From: DASYAE01 sp036501535
GTDB lineage: Bacteria; Actinomycetota; Actinomycetes; Streptomycetales; Catenulisporaceae
Direction: 5' to 3'
Assembly (NCBI GenBank): GCA_036501535.1
Contig: DASYAE010000031.1
Location: 1 to 55,416, forward strand
DNA: 55,416 nt
Position 1 is the first letter of the stretch, and every line of letters begins with the position of its first letter. Shown piece after piece: positions 1 to 8,342 of the stretch. The notes below the pieces were generated by a model. The model was not told the DNA's origin, searched no databases, and saw only the letters and a list, made by a program, of their open reading frames with translations. The translations under genes were made by a program, and so were the position numbers.

Positions 1-110
1 AATCCCGGCAAACATCCCGACGAGGATCGGGACCATCCACCACATACATCAAAATACATGGCATCATAGACAATGACACACTGTTGAGTTCTCAAGAAAC
101 AGACACACCC
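1..110 (-). ncRNA. 5' leader of an rRNA operon (16S gene lies off the left edge)
   Basis: Read on the minus strand, 80-100 contains CTTGAGAACTCAACAGTGTG. This is the conserved box of actinobacterial rrn leaders (RNase III/antitermination region upstream of 16S rRNA). Further along the transcript is a short stem at 15-32 with arms TCCCGA and TCGGGA. The 16S 5' end is not reached, so the rRNA gene itself must lie left of base 1. The motif is seen directly; the assignment rests on its known conservation in Streptomyces and Mycobacterium rrn leaders. Confidence 0.75.
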
Positions 111-300
111 ACAAACGCCTCTCACAGCGCCCACGGAGTGGTTACCTCGGAATTACTGAACTGCGCTTTACTACAATCTGCCGTTTCCGGCTTATCCACT
201 CTATCAGACTTTATCGGCACCGATTTTCACCGGTGTTCCGTCGGGTTCCGATGGAGGGGGTCGGCAGAGGTTTGAGGCCTCGCGACCGGGAGAACATTAG
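110..300 (-). promoter_or_regulatory. probable rRNA operon promoter region
   Basis: The stretch between tyrS and the rrn leader has no convincing gene and is richer in A/T than its surroundings. On the minus strand a TAGAGT hexamer at 203-198 resembles actinobacterial rrn -10 boxes, and GATAAAGT lies just before it. No convincing TTGACA partner at 17-18 bp was found, so the exact start site is uncertain. rrn operons usually have several promoters, and others may be here. Confidence 0.4.
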
Positions 301-381
301 GCAAGCAGCGGCCGCGGCGTCAAATCGGGGTGTCCATGTCCTGACGGAAACCCCGACCGACACCGCGGCCGGCCGTCACCG

Positions 382-417
382 CTCAGCCCACGAACTCGAC
401 TCAGCCCACGAACTCGA
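382..417. repeat. 18-bp exact tandem duplication at the tyrS stop codon
   Basis: CTCAGCCCACGAACTCGA occurs at 382-399 and again at 400-417. The second copy carries the last codons and stop of tyrS (minus strand), so the duplication repeats the ...EFVG-stop segment just after the stop. It probably arose by slippage and leaves the protein unchanged. Confidence 0.8.
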
Positions 418-1663
418 CCGCGCCGAGCGTGCGGCGGCCGCGACGCAGCAGCAGCCAGCGGCCGTGCAGCAGATCCTCCGGCCCCGGCACCGTGTCGACG
501 TCCTCCACCTTGGCGTTGTTCACGTAGGCGCCGCCCTCCTGGATCGCCCGGCGCGCTGCGCTGCGGCTCGGCACGATGCCGGCCTCGGCGAACAGCTCGA
601 ACACCGGGCCGAGCGTCGCGACCCGGGCGGTCGGCAGCTCGGCGAACGCGGCCGCGAGGGTGCGCTCGTCCAGCGAGCCGAGCTCGCCCTGGCCGAACAG
701 CGCCCGGCTCGCCGCCTCGGCCCGGCGGAACTGCTCCTCGCCGTGTACGAGCGTTGTCACGTCCTCGGCCAGCGCGCGCTGCGCCAGCCGCAGGTGCGGC
801 TTCTGCCCGGTCGCCTCGGCCAACTCCTCGATCTGCTCCCGGGAGCGGAAGGTGAAGATCTTGAGGTACTCGACCACCTTCGAGTCCTCGGCGTTGAGCC
901 AGAACTGGAAGAACGCGTACGGCGACATCAGCTCCGGGTCGAGCCACACGGTGCCGGTCTCGGTCTTGCCGAACTTCGTCCCGTCCGCCTTCGTCACCAG
1001 CGGCGTGCCGAGCACGTGGACCGAGGCGCCCTCGGCCCGGTGGATCAGGTCGACGCCCGCGGTGAGGTTGCCCCACTGGTCGCTGCCGCCGGTCTGCAGG
1101 GTGCAGCCGTGCTGCTTGTACAGCTCCAGGAAGTCAAGGCCCTGCAGGATCTGGTACGAGAACTCGGTGTAGCTGATCCCGGCGTCGGAGTTGAGCCGCG
1201 CGGCGACGGCGTCTTTGGACAGCATCTTGCCGACCCGGAAGTGCTTGCCGATGTCGCGCAGGAAGTCGATCGCGGACATCGGGCCGGTCCAGTCCAGGTT
1301 GTTCACGATCCGGGCGGCGAACGGGCCGTCGAAATCGAGGAACCGCTCGACCTGGCCGCGGATCCGCTCGACCCACTCGGCGACCGTCTCCTTGGTGTTG
1401 AGCGCGCGCTCGGAGGTCGGCTTCGGGTCGCCGATCAACCCGGTCGACCCGCCGACCAGGCCCAGCGGGAAGTTCCCGGCGTCCTGGATGCGGCGCATGG
1501 TGAGCAGCTGCACCAGATTGCCCATGTGCAGGCTCGCCGCGGTCGGGTCGAAGCCGCAGTAGAAGGTGATCGGGCCGTCCGCGAACGCTTTGCGCAGAGC
1601 GTCCTCGTCGGTGGACAGGGCGATCAGGCCCCGCCACTTGAGCTCGTCGACGATATCGGTCAC
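401..1663 (-). CDS. tyrS: tyrosyl-tRNA synthetase
   Basis: Cytoplasmic class I synthetase charging tRNA-Tyr, about 420 aa, the usual bacterial TyrS length. The HIGH-type motif reads HMGN after FDPTAASL. The KMSKS-type loop reads KFGKT. GGSDQWGN is the typical TyrS pocket, and the C-terminus is an S4-like RNA-binding domain. An in-frame GTG at 1679-1681 exists. However, GGAGG lies directly after it, upstream of the GTG at 1661-1663, and family members begin TDIVDELKWRGL, so the inner start is preferred. It lies between the rrn leader and the DNA glycosylase gene. Confidence 0.95.
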   Translation of the reverse strand: MTDIVDELKWRGLIALSTDEDALRKAFADGPITFYCGFDPTAASLHMGNLVQLLTMRRIQDAGNFPLGLVGGSTGLIGDPKPTSERALNTKETVAEWVERIRGQVERFLDFDGPFAARIVNNLDWTGPMSAIDFLRDIGKHFRVGKMLSKDAVAARLNSDAGISYTEFSYQILQGLDFLELYKQHGCTLQTGGSDQWGNLTAGVDLIHRAEGASVHVLGTPLVTKADGTKFGKTETGTVWLDPELMSPYAFFQFWLNAEDSKVVEYLKIFTFRSREQIEELAEATGQKPHLRLAQRALAEDVTTLVHGEEQFRRAEAASRALFGQGELGSLDERTLAAAFAELPTARVATLGPVFELFAEAGIVPSRSAARRAIQEGGAYVNNAKVEDVDTVPGPEDLLHGRWLLLRRGRRTLGAVEFVG

Positions 1664-1778
1664 GGTCCGGTCCGCCTCCACTCTTCCGGCCGCGCGCGTC
1701 CATCCCGCCGGCCGCCCTTCGTCTGACGGCTCCTAGGGTGCCTGATAGCGGCCCGTAACCGCTAACCGGTTGTTGTGA

Positions 1779-2459
1779 CTAACCAGGGGCGCTTCGGGCA
1801 CGGCCCCGGGTTTTGGGTACATGCGGCCGATAGACGCTGACGCTCGGGTCGCCCTGGATCCAGAACCGCCAGGGGAAATCGGCGGCGTCGCGCAGACCCA
1901 CGCGAGGACCCTTGCGGATCCGGGCGCGCGGCGGACGGTTTCCGGCGAGGATCGTCAGCGGCCCGTCGCCGCACACGTCGGCGCCGTCGTCGCCGGGGCC
2001 GACGCCGAGCGCGAGGACGAACCGCGCGGGCCCGCGGGCGAACTCGGCCTCGTTGCGGGCGGTCGGCCGCCGCTCGCGGACGAGCGGGATCCCCTCGGTG
2101 ACGGCCGCCGCGCGCAGCAGGATTCCGGTGGGTGTGCCGGGCGGCCCGCAGACCAGGTTCATGCAGTAGTGCATTCCATAGGTGAAGTAAACATAGAGAT
2201 GCCCTGGTGGGCCGAACATCGTCGCGTTGCGCTTGGTGCGCCCGCGGAAGGCGTGCGAGCCGGGGTCGTTCGCTCCGTCGTAGGCCTCGACTTCGGTGAG
2301 CCGCGCGGCGACCCGGCCGGTCGGAGCGTCGTGCACGAGCACCCGGCCCAGCAGGTCGGGAGCGACCTGGAGGACCGGGCGGTCGAAGAAGTCGCGCGCG
2401 AGCCGGGTGCCCGCCGCGGCTGCGCGGCTGGCTGCACGGTCGGCTGTGCGGTCAGCCAC
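1779..2459 (-). CDS. 3-methyladenine DNA glycosylase (AAG/MPG family)
   Basis: Excises alkylated purines such as 3-methyladenine in base excision repair. The 226-aa product shows the AAG-family core: LLGRVLVHD, then TEVEAYDG with the catalytic Glu, NDPGSHAFRGRTKRN, and YVYFTYGMHYCMN. Residues about 1-25 are Ala/Arg-rich and unlike the family. The GTG start at 2457-2459 overlaps the argH stop by 8 bp, so translation is probably coupled to argH. A longer in-frame start inside argH exists but adds an implausible Arg/Trp-rich leader. Its place at the end of the arg operon looks like read-through rather than a pathway link. Confidence 0.88.
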   Translation of the reverse strand: MADRTADRAASRAAAAGTRLARDFFDRPVLQVAPDLLGRVLVHDAPTGRVAARLTEVEAYDGANDPGSHAFRGRTKRNATMFGPPGHLYVYFTYGMHYCMNLVCGPPGTPTGILLRAAAVTEGIPLVRERRPTARNEAEFARGPARFVLALGVGPGDDGADVCGDGPLTILAGNRPPRARIRKGPRVGLRDAADFPWRFWIQGDPSVSVYRPHVPKTRGRARSAPG

Positions 2460-3957
2460 GCGGCCCGGCCTGCTCCGATCGTGCCGACACCACGGCTGGC
2501 GCATCCACCGCGGCCAGCGCTGACGGCGGATGCGCCGCCAGCCACTCACGCTGACCTGCGATCAGATCGCGCACCTCGCCGAGCTGTTCGCGCACCCGCA
2601 CCGGAGCCGTGCCTCCTCTGCCGTCGCGCGAGGCCAGCGAGCCGCTCACCGTGAGCACCTCCCTGACCTGCGGTGACAGGCGGGGGTCGATGGCCGCGAA
2701 GTCGTCGTCGGACAGCGCCGACAGGTCGATGCCGCGCTGCTCGCAGTACCGGACCGCGGCGCCGGCGATCTCGTGCGCCTGCCGGAACGGCAGGCCCGCT
2801 TTGACCAGCCACTCGGCGATGTCGGTGGCCAGCGAGAAGCCCTCCGGGGCGAGCGCGGCCATCCGGTCGCCGTGGAAGGTCATGGTGGCGATCATCCCGG
2901 TGAACGCGGGCAGCAGGACGGTCAGCGTGTCGACCGAGTCGAACACCGGCTCCTTGTCCTCTTGGAGGTCCCGGTTGTACGCCAGCGGCAGCGCCTTGAG
3001 CGTGGCCAGCAGGCCGGACAGGTTGCCGATCAGCCGGCCGGCCTTGCCCCGGGCCAGCTCGGCGATGTCCGGGTTCTTCTTCTGCGGCATGATCGAGGAG
3101 CCGGTGGCGAACGCGTCGTCGAGGGTGGCGAAGCGGAACTCCCGGGTGGTCCACAGGATCACCTCTTCGGCGATCCGGGAGACGTCCACGCCGATCATCG
3201 CGGTCACGAAGGCGAACTCGGCCACGTAGTCGCGCGCGGCGGTCCCGTCGATCGAGTTCGGCGCGGCGGCCGAGAAGCCCAGCTCGGCGGCCACCGAGTC
3301 CGGGTCGAGTCCCAGCGTGGAGCCGGCCAGCGCGCCGCCGCCGTAGGGCGAGGAGTCGGTGCGCCGGTCCCAGTCCCGCAGCCGGTCCACGTCCCGGCCG
3401 AGGGCGTGTACGTGCGCCAACAGGTGGTGCGCGAGCAGGACCGGCTGGGCGTGCTGGAGGTGTGTGCGGCCCGGCATCGCCACGCCGAGGTTGGCCTCAG
3501 CCTGGTCCGCCAGCGCCTGCTGCAGGTCGCCGACCAGCGCGGCGACGACCCGCGCCTGGTCGCGCAGGTACATGCGGCCGAGCGTGGCGATCTGGTCGTT
3601 GCGGGACCGGCCGGCGCGCAGTCTCCCGCCGAGCTGTGGGCCGACCCGCTCGATCAGCCCGCGCTCCAGCGCGGTGTGGCAGTCCTCGTCGGCGACGGTC
3701 GGCTGGAACGCGCCGGACTCCACGTCGGCCTGGAGCTTGTCCAGCCCGGCCAGCATCCCGGCGAGCTCGTCGTCCGCGAGCAGGCCGGCGCCGTGCAGGG
3801 CCCGGGCGTGCGCCCGGGACCCGGCCAGGTCGTAGAGCGCGAGCCGCCAGTCGAAGTGCACGCTGGCGGAAAGGGCCGCAAGCGCGTCGCTCGGCCCGCT
3901 GCTGAAGCGGGAGCTCCACAGCAGGTTCGACTTCTTCTCGTCGGCGTCGTCGGCCAC
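2452..3957 (-). CDS. argH: argininosuccinate lyase
   Basis: Splits argininosuccinate into arginine and fumarate, the last arginine step; tetrameric and cytosolic. The product is 501 aa, somewhat longer than the usual ~460-475 because of a C-terminal tail. The fumarase/ASL signature GSSIMPQKKNPD is present. So are the RSRNDQ and GRTHLQHAQP active-site segments. The GTG start is one base beyond the argG stop, so the two are tightly coupled. The 3' end overlaps the DNA glycosylase start. Confidence 0.96.
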   Translation of the reverse strand: MADDADEKKSNLLWSSRFSSGPSDALAALSASVHFDWRLALYDLAGSRAHARALHGAGLLADDELAGMLAGLDKLQADVESGAFQPTVADEDCHTALERGLIERVGPQLGGRLRAGRSRNDQIATLGRMYLRDQARVVAALVGDLQQALADQAEANLGVAMPGRTHLQHAQPVLLAHHLLAHVHALGRDVDRLRDWDRRTDSSPYGGGALAGSTLGLDPDSVAAELGFSAAAPNSIDGTAARDYVAEFAFVTAMIGVDVSRIAEEVILWTTREFRFATLDDAFATGSSIMPQKKNPDIAELARGKAGRLIGNLSGLLATLKALPLAYNRDLQEDKEPVFDSVDTLTVLLPAFTGMIATMTFHGDRMAALAPEGFSLATDIAEWLVKAGLPFRQAHEIAGAAVRYCEQRGIDLSALSDDDFAAIDPRLSPQVREVLTVSGSLASRDGRGGTAPVRVREQLGEVRDLIAGQREWLAAHPPSALAAVDAPAVVSARSEQAGPRG

Positions 3958-3958
3958 G

Positions 3959-5170
3959 TCAGCCCTTCAGCTCGCCGGCGCTGATCGAGCGCCGCGAGGC
4001 GATCTTGGAGGGCAGGCCCCACAGGTCGATGAAGCCCTTGGCCAGGGACTGGTCGAACAGGTCGCCGGTGTCGTAGGTGGCCAGGCTGAAGTCGTAGAGC
4101 GACTGGTCCGAGCGCCGGCCGGTGACCACGGCGCGGCCGCCGTGCAGCGTCATCCGGATGTCGCCGGAGACGAACCGGTTGGCCTCGTTGACGAAGCCGT
4201 CCAGCGCCCGCTTGAGCGGGGAGAACCACAGGCCGTCGTAGACCAGTTCGGACCAGCGCTGCTCGACGCCGCGCTTGTACCGGGCCAGGTCCCGCTCGAC
4301 GGTGACGTTCTCCAGCTCCTGGTGCGCGGTGATCAGCGCGATCGCGCCGGGGGCCTCGTACACCTCGCGGGACTTGATGCCGACCAACCGGTCCTCGACG
4401 ATGTCGATCCGGCCGACGCCCTGCGCGCCGGCCCGCTTGTTGAGCTCCTGGATCGCCTCGAGCACGGTGACCCGGCGGCCGTCGATCGCGACCGGGGCGC
4501 CGGCGTCGAAGGTGATGACCAACTCGTCGGGCTCGCGCGGCGCGGCCGGGTCGGCGGTGTAAGTGTACAGGTCCTCGATCGGGCCGTTCCAGATGTCCTC
4601 GAGGAAGCCGGTCTCCACGGCCTTGCCGAACAGGTTCTGGTCGATCGAGTACGGGTTCTTCTTCGTGGTCTCGATCGGCAGGTTCTTGTCCTCGGCGAAG
4701 GCGATCGCCTTGTCCCGGGTCATGCCGTAGTCGCGGACCGGGGCGATGCACTTGATCTCGGGCGCCAGCGACTGGATGCCGACCTCGAACCGGACCTGGT
4801 CGTTGCCCTTGCCGGTGCAGCCGTGGGCGACGGTCGAGGCGCCGTGCTTCTTCGCCGCGGCGACCAGGTGCTTGACGATGGTGGGCCGGGACAGGGCCGA
4901 GACCAGCGGGTAGCGCTCCATGTAGAGGGCGTTGGCCTTGAGCGCGGGCAGGCAGTACTCCTCGGCGAACTCGGTGCGCGCGTCGGCCACCTCGGCCTCG
5001 ACCGCGCCGCAGGCCAGCGCCCGCTTCCGGATCGTCTCGAGGTCCTCGCCGCCCTGGCCGACGTCGACCGCGACGGCGATCACCTCGGCGCCGGTCTTCT
5101 CGGCGATCCAGCCGATGCAGACGGAGGTGTCCAGGCCGCCCGAATAGGCTAGAACGACGCGCTCGGTCAT
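3959..5170 (-). CDS. argG: argininosuccinate synthase
   Basis: ATP-dependent joining of citrulline and aspartate. The 403-aa product has the PP-loop AYSGGLDTS at residues ~8-16, and GCTGKGNDQVRFE, both hallmarks of ArgG. The ATG at 5168-5170 is preceded by GAGGAGC at a normal distance. The gene follows argR by about 57 bp and precedes argH with one base between, as in the actinobacterial argCJBDRGH order. Full length, no anomalies seen. Confidence 0.97.
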   Translation of the reverse strand: MTERVVLAYSGGLDTSVCIGWIAEKTGAEVIAVAVDVGQGGEDLETIRKRALACGAVEAEVADARTEFAEEYCLPALKANALYMERYPLVSALSRPTIVKHLVAAAKKHGASTVAHGCTGKGNDQVRFEVGIQSLAPEIKCIAPVRDYGMTRDKAIAFAEDKNLPIETTKKNPYSIDQNLFGKAVETGFLEDIWNGPIEDLYTYTADPAAPREPDELVITFDAGAPVAIDGRRVTVLEAIQELNKRAGAQGVGRIDIVEDRLVGIKSREVYEAPGAIALITAHQELENVTVERDLARYKRGVEQRWSELVYDGLWFSPLKRALDGFVNEANRFVSGDIRMTLHGGRAVVTGRRSDQSLYDFSLATYDTGDLFDQSLAKGFIDLWGLPSKIASRRSISAGELKG

Positions 5171-5227
5171 GTGTTCAGTGCTCCTCAGTGGTCCGTGATG
5201 GCAAGGTCTGGGTGAGTCCCGCGGCGG

Positions 5228-5851
5228 TCAGCCGCGCTGGGCCGCTTCGGCCAGGCGGCGGGCCAGTTCGGGGCCGCCGGCCGGGTCGCGGCAGATCACC
5301 AGGACGGTGTCGTCCCCGGCGATGGTGCCCATGATCGAGGCGGTGACGCCCTGGCGGTCGGCGTGGTCGATCGCCGAGGCGAGGAACTGCGCCGCACCGG
5401 GCGGGGTGCGCAGCACGACGAGGTTCGCCGAGGCCTCCGCGGTGACCATCAGCTCGCCGAGCAGGCGGCGCAGCCGGGTCTCCAGGACGCTGGCCTCCTG
5501 GGCGACCACGGGCGCGCCGTCGCCGCCCTCGCTGCGCAGAGCGTAGACGAGCGCGCCGTCCCCGTCGCGGATCCGGACCGCGCCGAGCTCGTCGAGGTCG
5601 CGGGACAGCGTCGCCTGGGTGACCGCGAAGCCGTCCCCGGCCAGCAGCTCGGCCAGGGCTGCCTGGGAGCGGACCTTGTGCCGGGAGAGCAGGTCGGCGA
5701 TGCGCTGGTGGCGGGCCCGGCGCGAGGACGAGACGGCGCTGTGCGACGCTCCGTGAGCCGCGCTCCGGTGCGCGGCTCCGCTGGTCGCCACGATGCCGCC
5801 GGCGCCTGAGCCGTGCCGGTCCGGGGCGTGCGGGAAGTCGGCCGGGGTCAT
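5228..5851 (-). CDS. argR: arginine repressor ArgR
   Basis: Hexameric arginine-responsive repressor acting at ARG boxes. The N-terminal winged helix is RRARHQRIADLLSRHKVRSQ...TQATLSRDLDEL. The C-terminal oligomerisation and arginine-binding domain has GTIAGDDTVLVI, with the conserved Asp pair. The ATG at 5849-5851 (MTPADF) gives 207 aa, with a ~40-residue Gly/Ser/His-rich leader ahead of the HTH. An in-frame GTG at 5789-5791 gives a more typical length and cannot be excluded. It sits within the regulon it should control, between argD and argG. A candidate operator lies before argC. Confidence 0.92.
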   Translation of the reverse strand: MTPADFPHAPDRHGSGAGGIVATSGAAHRSAAHGASHSAVSSSRRARHQRIADLLSRHKVRSQAALAELLAGDGFAVTQATLSRDLDELGAVRIRDGDGALVYALRSEGGDGAPVVAQEASVLETRLRRLLGELMVTAEASANLVVLRTPPGAAQFLASAIDHADRQGVTASIMGTIAGDDTVLVICRDPAGGPELARRLAEAAQRG

Positions 5852-5987
5852 CGTCTGTCCCGCCGGGCTTCGCCGCGCGGCGCGCCGACCGGTGCGGCGC
5901 ACCGCCGGAGTCCGGCCCGGGGCGCCCGAAGCACGAGCAGACTGGGCAGGCAGGGCGGACCGGTGTCGCGCATCGCGTGGCAGGGCA

Positions 5988-7388
5988 TCAGCTTTTCCCC
6001 TCGTCCGGTGCGGCGCCGCGGTCGAGGCAGGAGTCGAGCAGGGCCGGCAGCGCGGCGAGGAACTCCGCGGCCTGGGCCGGCGTCAGGGTCAGCGGCGGGG
6101 CGAGCCGGATCGCGGTCGGCGTGACCGCGTTGACGATGAAACCTGCGTCGAGGGCCGCGTCGGCGAGGCGCTGGGCGACCGGCGCGGTCAGCTCGATGGC
6201 GAGCAGGAGCCCGCCGCCGCGGACCTGGGCCACGGCCGGGTGCTCGGGGATGCCGTCGCGCAGCTGGGCGCCGATGGTGACCGCGTTGTCGAGCAGGTCG
6301 TCGCGGTCGATCGCGTGCAGCACCGCGAGTCCCGCGGCGCAGGCGACGGGATTCCCGCCGAAGGTCGTCCCGTGCGCGCCGGGGGTCAGCAGGTCGGCGG
6401 CGCGGCCGAGGGCGATGCTCGCGCCGAGCGGCAGACCGCCACCGAGGCCCTTGGCCAGCGAGATCACGTCCGGCCGCCAGCCGCCGTTCGCCGCGGCTTC
6501 GCGCTGGTAGGCGAACCAGCCACCGGTGCGGCCGACGCCGGTCTGCACCTCGTCGAGGATGAGCAGCGCTCCGTGCCGTTCGGTCAGTTCACGGGCCGCG
6601 GTGAGATAGCCGGGCGGCGCGGGCAGCACGCCGCGCTCGCCCTGGACCGGCTCGACGATGAAGGCCGCGGTGTCGCCGCCGAGGGCGGCCTCCAGCGCCG
6701 CCGTATCGCCGAAGGGGACGAACGTGACATCACCGGGCAGCGGGCGGAACGGCTCCTGGATCGCCGGCTTGCCGGTCAGCGCGAGGGCACCCATGGTGCG
6801 CCCGTGGAAGCCGCCCTCGGTCGCGACGACTTTGGTGCGGCCGGTGAGCCGGGAGAGCTTGAACGCGGCCTCGTTCGCCTCGGTGCCGGAGTTGCAGAAG
6901 AACACCTTCGCGTCGCCGCCGACCAGGTCGACCAGCCGCTCGGCCAGCGCGATCTGCGGGGCGGTGGCATAGAAGTTGCTCACGTGGCCGAGGGTGGTCA
7001 GCTGGGCGGTGACCGCCTGGACGACCAGCGGATGGGCGTGGCCGAGCGCGTTGACCGCGATGCCGGCGAAGAGGTCCAGGTAGCGCCGTCCGTCGGCGTC
7101 CCAGAGAACGGCGCCCTCGCCGCGCACGAAGATCCGCTTCGGCGGGCCGAACGCGTTCACCAGGACGTTGCTGTAGCGCTCGGTCCACGCGGCCGACAGG
7201 CCGGAATGCGCCCGCAGCGCGGGCAACGCCTCCGCGTTCGCCGACTCGACCGATCCCGACCCCGACCTCGCCGACACGGGCCGGGTCGGCGCCTGCTCGG
7301 TGGACAGCGCCTCGGCCGGGCTCGATCCGCCGGACGCCGCCGCGGCGGAGGTACCGGGCTCGTCGACGATCTCGCTGCGGGCGTTCAC
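5988..7388 (-). CDS. argD: acetylornithine aminotransferase
   Basis: PLP-dependent class III aminotransferase converting N-acetylglutamate semialdehyde to acetylornithine. The 466-aa product has a ~65-residue Ser/Ala/Glu-rich N-terminal extension not usual in ArgD (~400 aa). The conserved core follows: RYLDLFAGIAVNALGHAHP, NSGTEANEAAFKL, LDEVQTGVGRTG, and the PLP lysine in SLAKGLGGG. The ATG start overlaps the argB stop by 4 bp, which indicates coupling. A later start would remove the extension, but the overlap favours this one. Confidence 0.94.
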   Translation of the reverse strand: MNARSEIVDEPGTSAAAASGGSSPAEALSTEQAPTRPVSARSGSGSVESANAEALPALRAHSGLSAAWTERYSNVLVNAFGPPKRIFVRGEGAVLWDADGRRYLDLFAGIAVNALGHAHPLVVQAVTAQLTTLGHVSNFYATAPQIALAERLVDLVGGDAKVFFCNSGTEANEAAFKLSRLTGRTKVVATEGGFHGRTMGALALTGKPAIQEPFRPLPGDVTFVPFGDTAALEAALGGDTAAFIVEPVQGERGVLPAPPGYLTAARELTERHGALLILDEVQTGVGRTGGWFAYQREAAANGGWRPDVISLAKGLGGGLPLGASIALGRAADLLTPGAHGTTFGGNPVACAAGLAVLHAIDRDDLLDNAVTIGAQLRDGIPEHPAVAQVRGGGLLLAIELTAPVAQRLADAALDAGFIVNAVTPTAIRLAPPLTLTPAQAAEFLAALPALLDSCLDRGAAPDEGKS

Positions 7389-8308
7389 GATTCCACCACC
7401 ATGGTCCCGATCCCCTCGTCTGTGAACACTTCCAGCAGCAGCGAGTGCTCGACCCGGCCGTCGAGCACATGGGCGGCCCGCACGCCGCCGCGCACCGCGC
7501 GCAGGCAGGCCTCCATCTTCGGCGCCATGCCCGAGGAGAGCCCGGGCAGCAGCGCCTCGAGCTCGTCGCCGGTCAGCTGGCTGATCACCTCGCCGGCGGC
7601 GCCGACCTCGTCGGCCCGGCCTTCGGGCGGCCAGCTGGAGTACAAGCCCTCGACGTCGGTCAGCACGACGAGCTTCTCCGCTTCGAGCCCCGCGGCCAGG
7701 GCCGCGGCGACGAGATCGGCGTTGACGTTGTACACGCCGCCGTCGTCTGCGCGCGCAATGCTGGAGACCACGGGGATCCGGTTGTCGTCGAGCAGGGCGA
7801 TGATCAGCCGGGGGTCGACCCTGACGATGTCGCCGACCCGTCCTATGTCGACCTTCTGCCCGTCGACCACGGCCATGCGCTGCTCCGCGAGCAGGGTGTT
7901 CCCGTCCTCGCCGGACAGGCCGACTGCGAAGGCGCCGTGGGTGTTGATCAAGCCGACGATCTCCCGCTGCACCTGGCCGGTCAGCACCATCCGGACCACG
8001 TCCATCGCCTCGGGCGTGGTGACCCGAAGCCCGCCGGCGAAGGTCGACTCGAGGCCGGAGCGGGTCAGCTGCTCGGTGATCTGCGGGCCGCCGCCGTGCA
8101 CGACGACCGGCCGCAGCCCGGCGTAGCGCAGGAAGACCACGTCCTCGGCGAACGCGCGCATGAGCGCTTCGTCCACCATCGCGCTGCCGCCGAACTTCAC
8201 CACGACGGTCGAGCCGTGGAAGCGGGAGAGCCAGGGCAACGCCTGGGTCAGCACCTGCGCCTTGGCCAGCGCTTCGTGTGAGCGGATCCCGCCGAAGGTC
8301 GTCTTCAC
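7385..8308 (-). CDS. argB: acetylglutamate kinase
   Basis: Phosphorylates N-acetylglutamate, the feedback-regulated step. The 307-aa amino acid kinase fold has VVVKFGGSAM near the N-terminus, VVVHGGGPQI, GLSGEDGN, YNVNADLVAAALA, and PGLSSGMAPKM. The GTG start at 8306-8308 lies 34 bp beyond the argC stop, so no argJ gene fits between them, although the standard actinobacterial order is argC-argJ-argB. The stop overlaps argD. Confidence 0.96.
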   Translation of the reverse strand: MKTTFGGIRSHEALAKAQVLTQALPWLSRFHGSTVVVKFGGSAMVDEALMRAFAEDVVFLRYAGLRPVVVHGGGPQITEQLTRSGLESTFAGGLRVTTPEAMDVVRMVLTGQVQREIVGLINTHGAFAVGLSGEDGNTLLAEQRMAVVDGQKVDIGRVGDIVRVDPRLIIALLDDNRIPVVSSIARADDGGVYNVNADLVAAALAAGLEAEKLVVLTDVEGLYSSWPPEGRADEVGAAGEVISQLTGDELEALLPGLSSGMAPKMEACLRAVRGGVRAAHVLDGRVEHSLLLEVFTDEGIGTMVVES

Positions 8309-8342
8309 CGCGCCGCCGTCCTCACTTGGTCCGCCATACCGC

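Noticed and set aside
233..1726. Long plus-strand open frame opposite tyrS
   Set aside because: Arg/Gln/Leu-rich composition without motifs; it is the antisense shadow of tyrS caused by high GC at third positions.
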